Assembly (NCBI GenBank): GCA_030592825.1
Contig: JAUVIG010000135.1
Coordinates: forward strand, 1 to 8,921
DNA from: Chlorobiota bacterium
GTDB taxonomy: Bacteria; Bacteroidota; Bacteroidia; Bacteroidales; JAADGE01
Reading direction: 5' to 3'
DNA length: 8,921 nucleotides
Shown here: positions 7,258-8,921 of the stretch, piece after piece
Numbering within the stretch: position 1 is the stretch's first letter
Layout of the letters: the number at the start of each line of letters is the position of its first letter
The notes under the pieces: model-generated
Database searches by the model: none
Seen by the model: the letters and a program-made list of their open reading frames with translations, nothing else
What the model was told of the DNA's origin: nothing
Made by a program: the position numbers and the translations under genes

Positions 7258-7776
7258 TTAATAATTTGCACAAACTTTTAACAACATTCCGCTATTCGTA
7301 ACATTTCGTTGATAATTGTTAATTTCAGAAAGTAAATTTGGATTAAAATGAAAATAATTTTTGATAGTGCTATTATGCTTTGTTTTAACTTTTTTAGCTG
7401 CTTTATTTAATTCATATTTTACATTTAAAGCTTCTTGGTCTATTAAAAAAAACTTTGAAAATTCTCGAATAATACTTTTAGACATTGCTCTTTTTTTATT
7501 CATTATTTCAGAAATAATACTTTTACTTGCAATATGATACAGGTCTTTTTGCTTCAAATCTCTATAACTCATTGCAATTTTTATTAATTCAATAGGGTCA
7601 TCAATAGTTTCGACAGGGAAATGAATTTCTTCATATTTTTCTATCAAATCAGCTAATCTGTCAAATTCTTTAATGAGGTCTTCTCTATCTTCAAAATCCG
7701 GTTTTGCATCCAATTCTTCAAGATAAATAATTGCATTGTTATAGTCTTCTTGGTTTTTTATTTCTTTGATTTTCAT
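7258..7776 (-). CDS. higA: HigA-family antitoxin with Xre-type HTH and extended C-terminus
   Basis: This 172-residue protein has the N-terminal helical region of HigA (COG5499-like) antitoxins: LADLIEKYEEIHFPVETIDDP (41-61), then IELIKIAMSYRDLKQKDL (62-79), and a helix-turn-helix at about 75-115 (KDLYHIASKSIISEIMNKKR, then MSKSIIREFSKFF). It is expected to neutralise the HigB toxin encoded just upstream and to repress their shared promoter. It follows higB by 21 bases in the typical toxin-first order of higBA loci. Typical members end soon after the HTH, at roughly 110-140 residues; here about 40 further residues (from about 131) have no recognisable domain and end in LLKVCANY, 4 bases before the ATPase start. 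The tail could be a genuine extension or the result of fused non-coding DNA. Identity of the HTH part is firm. Confidence 0.87.
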   Translation of the reverse strand: MKIKEIKNQEDYNNAIIYLEELDAKPDFEDREDLIKEFDRLADLIEKYEEIHFPVETIDDPIELIKIAMSYRDLKQKDLYHIASKSIISEIMNKKRAMSKSIIREFSKFFLIDQEALNVKYELNKAAKKVKTKHNSTIKNYFHFNPNLLSEINNYQRNVTNSGMLLKVCANY

Positions 7777-7797
7777 AACTTTATTATTTTGAATCCC

Positions 7798-8154
7798 TTA
7801 TTTAAATAAATCAATTGTGTATTGCTGTTTGCCTTTTTCTAATTTATCATATTCTGCGTGAGTACCAATCCACTTTATATAAAGTCTTGCACTTTTTAGT
7901 TTTTCATGAAATACATATTTTGCAATTATCCTGACATTATTTCCTCCTACATCAAAAACAACCCTGTCAGTAACTTTCTTATTATGTTTTCCAAGAATAT
8001 CAATAGCTTTTGTTCCGAATTTATCAACGATATCTTGTGGTTTTTGCCAATTACTTTTCTTTACTGTTTGAATCCATGTATTTATACAGTTCGAATATTG
8101 AGCATGAAGTTTTATAAAATCAGTTAAAGGTTGTATTTTAATTATTCGAACCAT
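7798..8154 (-). CDS. higB: HigB-family toxin (mRNA interferase)
   Basis: This is a 118-residue member of the HigB toxin family (PF09907-like, RelE superfamily). HigB toxins cut mRNA on the translating ribosome. Visible family features are W27 with the segment TVKKSNWQKPQDIVDKFG (30-47), RVVFDVGGNNVRIIAKY (64-80), which corresponds to the family core R-x-x-F-(N/D)-x-x-G-N-x-x-R-x-I, and the hallmark IGTHAEYDKL (96-105). The basic residues and the GTHxEYD motif are intact and no frameshift is seen, so the toxin looks functional. It is somewhat longer than the roughly 95-105 residues usual for the family. It is the first gene of the unit, with a promoter and inverted repeat just upstream; the leader would be very short (about 15 bases). 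Confidence 0.92.
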   Translation of the reverse strand: MVRIIKIQPLTDFIKLHAQYSNCINTWIQTVKKSNWQKPQDIVDKFGTKAIDILGKHNKKVTDRVVFDVGGNNVRIIAKYVFHEKLKSARLYIKWIGTHAEYDKLEKGKQQYTIDLFK

Positions 8155-8173
8155 ATTATAATTATATTATTTG

Positions 8174-8205
8174 CAATATTACAACAAAAGTTCGCATTAT
8201 GCAAA
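8174..8205 (-). promoter_or_regulatory. Promoter of the higB-higA-ATPase unit
   Basis: On the minus strand, TTTG (plus 8202-8205) is followed after exactly 20 bases by TAATATTG (plus 8174-8181), which matches the Bacteroidota TAnnTTTG element at all but one fixed base. The expected transcription start lies a few bases before 8167, giving a short leader to the higB ATG at 8154. This is the best promoter match in the window. Confidence 0.65.
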
Positions 8206-8208
8206 CTT
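8188..8208. promoter_or_regulatory. Inverted repeat, probable HigA operator
   Basis: Two 8-base arms, AAGTTCGC (8188-8195) and GCAAACTT (8201-8208), separated by ATTAT, are inverted copies with one mismatch. The site covers the TTTG element and part of the promoter spacer of higB, where binding would block RNA polymerase. HigA-type antitoxins repress their own promoters through such palindromes, so this is the likely autoregulatory site. Binding is inferred, not shown. Confidence 0.6.
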
Positions 8209-8247
8209 GATTCAAAAAAAATGAGCAAACAATAAAATACATTCTAT

Positions 8248-8259
8248 CATTCACTCATT
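8248..8259 (+). repeat. CATTCACTCATT intergenic repeat, copy 2
   Basis: This copy is identical to the one at 3732-3743, within a 15-base exact match (8246-8260 against 3730-3744). It lies in the spacer behind the acyl-CoA dehydrogenase. Confidence 0.5.
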
Positions 8260-8271
8260 TTATCATTAAAG

Positions 8272-8283
8272 CATTTACTCATT
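8272..8283 (+). repeat. CATTTACTCATT intergenic repeat, copy 3
   Basis: This copy has one mismatch to copy 2 and lies 24 bases downstream of it in the same orientation. A related inverted word, AATGAGCAAA, lies at 8220-8229. Confidence 0.5.
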
Positions 8284-8288
8284 GGAAT

Positions 8289-8921
8289 TTAAAACGGATA
8301 TTTATTAGCATCAATGATTTTATCCGCAATTTTTCTTCTTGCTGCAATAACATTTACTCCTTCAACTTTTGTGAAACGTTTCATGCCCATTAACATACCC
8401 TGCTTCTCATTTCCTTCGGCAAATGAATTTACGGCATCATCTCCGAATTTTTTAATTGCTGCTGCAACATCATAAACATAAACACCAAGCATTGTTTTGT
8501 ATAATTCTGCTTTATCTTCACCTTTCATGTCTTGTATTTTCTCAACACGCAGCATAAATGATTCTGCTGCATAAGTTAACATTAACATATCTGCTGCGGC
8601 AAATAACAGTTCTTGTTCATCTCGTAATTTGTCTTGATATTTTTGAGCAGCTGCACCGGCAACCATCAAAATTGCTTTTTTGAAATTCTTAACGGCACTC
8701 TTTTTCAACTTAAAATAATCTTGAGATGTATCACCGAAATCAGGTATTCCCATAAGTTCTTTCCCGACTTCCATAGCAGGGCCGAAAATATCAATTTCTC
8801 CTTTCATAGCTCTTTTCAGTAATTCTCCGACCATTACCATTCGGTTGATTTCATTTGTTCCTTCAAAAATACGGTTGATACGAGAATCACGGTAAGCTCT
8901 TTCAACATCAGTTTCTGCAGA
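8289..8921 (-). CDS. Acyl-CoA dehydrogenase, C-terminal part (5' end outside window)
   Basis: The last 210 codons are visible; the frame stays open to the window edge, so the true start lies beyond 8921 and the ATG at 8840 is internal. The first visible residues contain the family signature RAYRDSRINRIFEGTNEI; the Glu of FEGT corresponds to the catalytic base of medium- and very-long-chain acyl-CoA dehydrogenases, which abstracts the alpha proton while FAD accepts the beta hydride. After this signature about 180 residues form a helical C-terminal extension, rich in Ala, Lys and Glu (for example AGAAAQKYQDKLRDEQELLFAAADML region), as in the roughly 600-residue VLCAD/ACAD9-like enzymes common in Bacteroidota. 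The role is fatty-acid or acyl-CoA beta-oxidation. Chain-length preference cannot be told from this part. Confidence 0.92.
   Translation of the reverse strand, partial: SAETDVERAYRDSRINRIFEGTNEINRMVMVGELLKRAMKGEIDIFGPAMEVGKELMGIPDFGDTSQDYFKLKKSAVKNFKKAILMVAGAAAQKYQDKLRDEQELLFAAADMLMLTYAAESFMLRVEKIQDMKGEDKAELYKTMLGVYVYDVAAAIKKFGDDAVNSFAEGNEKQGMLMGMKRFTKVEGVNVIAARRKIADKIIDANKYPF

Larger units (their letters stand above)
8214..8283 (-). terminator. Terminator region of the acyl-CoA dehydrogenase gene, built from repeats
   Basis: On the minus strand, AATGAGTAAA (plus 8274-8283) can pair with TTTGCTCATT (plus 8220-8229), with one G-U pair, across a 44-base loop, ending in eight T (plus A-run 8214-8221). 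A second AAATGAG copy (plus 8254-8260) can pair with the same downstream arm across a shorter, 28-base loop. It starts 5 bases after the stop codon. The large loops make it an unusual terminator. Confidence 0.45.

Noticed and set aside
7906..8127. Plus-strand open frame antisense to higB, possibly an antisense regulator
   Set aside because: No promoter or recognisable protein; it is explained by the codon composition of higB.
8634..8822. Plus-strand open frame inside the acyl-CoA dehydrogenase gene
   Set aside because: Antisense shadow of the conserved C-terminal extension.

Overview
This is an AT-rich window from a member of the Bacteroidota. Four things support that placement: gene content typical of the phylum, including a YfiR-like/PAS/SpoIIE phosphatase, a DUF4442 protein and a long acyl-CoA dehydrogenase with a C-terminal extension; almost no Shine-Dalgarno sequences; a promoter of the Bacteroidota TTTG / TAnnTTTG type; and hydrophobic, Lys/Asn/Ile-rich proteins. 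Genus and species cannot be read from this window. No rRNA, tRNA, CRISPR array, transposase or integrase is visible.

Layout. One gene is on the plus strand (128-2458): an exported or membrane-anchored signalling protein with a YfiR-like sensor, a long coiled coil, a transmembrane helix, a PAS domain and a SpoIIE-type phosphatase. It converges on a long block of minus-strand genes, and a perfect 15-bp bidirectional terminator separates the two. In minus-strand transcription order (right to left) the block contains: the 3' part of an acyl-CoA dehydrogenase cut by the window edge; a repeat-rich terminator region; a toxin-antitoxin pair, higB-higA, with its own promoter and probable operator; a KGGVGR-type ParA/MinD-like ATPase with C-terminal TPR repeats, starting directly after higA; a leucine/valine/phenylalanine dehydrogenase-type amino-acid dehydrogenase; a small lipoprotein; and a two-gene unit of a hemolysin III-family membrane protein and a DUF4442 hotdog protein.

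How the genes work together. Most of the block is ordinary metabolism and envelope genes. The unusual part is the cassette at about 7253-8208, sandwiched between two housekeeping dehydrogenases: toxin, then antitoxin, then an NTPase with a protein-interaction scaffold, apparently one transcription unit. The antitoxin has an unexplained C-terminal tail of roughly 40 residues that runs into the start of the ATPase gene. The arrangement looks like an acquired conflict or defence module in which the ATPase-TPR protein could sense or control the HigBA pair, but nothing in the sequence proves that role.

A second pattern is a short repeat, CATT(C/T)ACTCATT, found three times (and in partial or inverted form elsewhere) in the spacers at the 3' ends of minus-strand genes, where it contributes to hairpins next to T-tracts.
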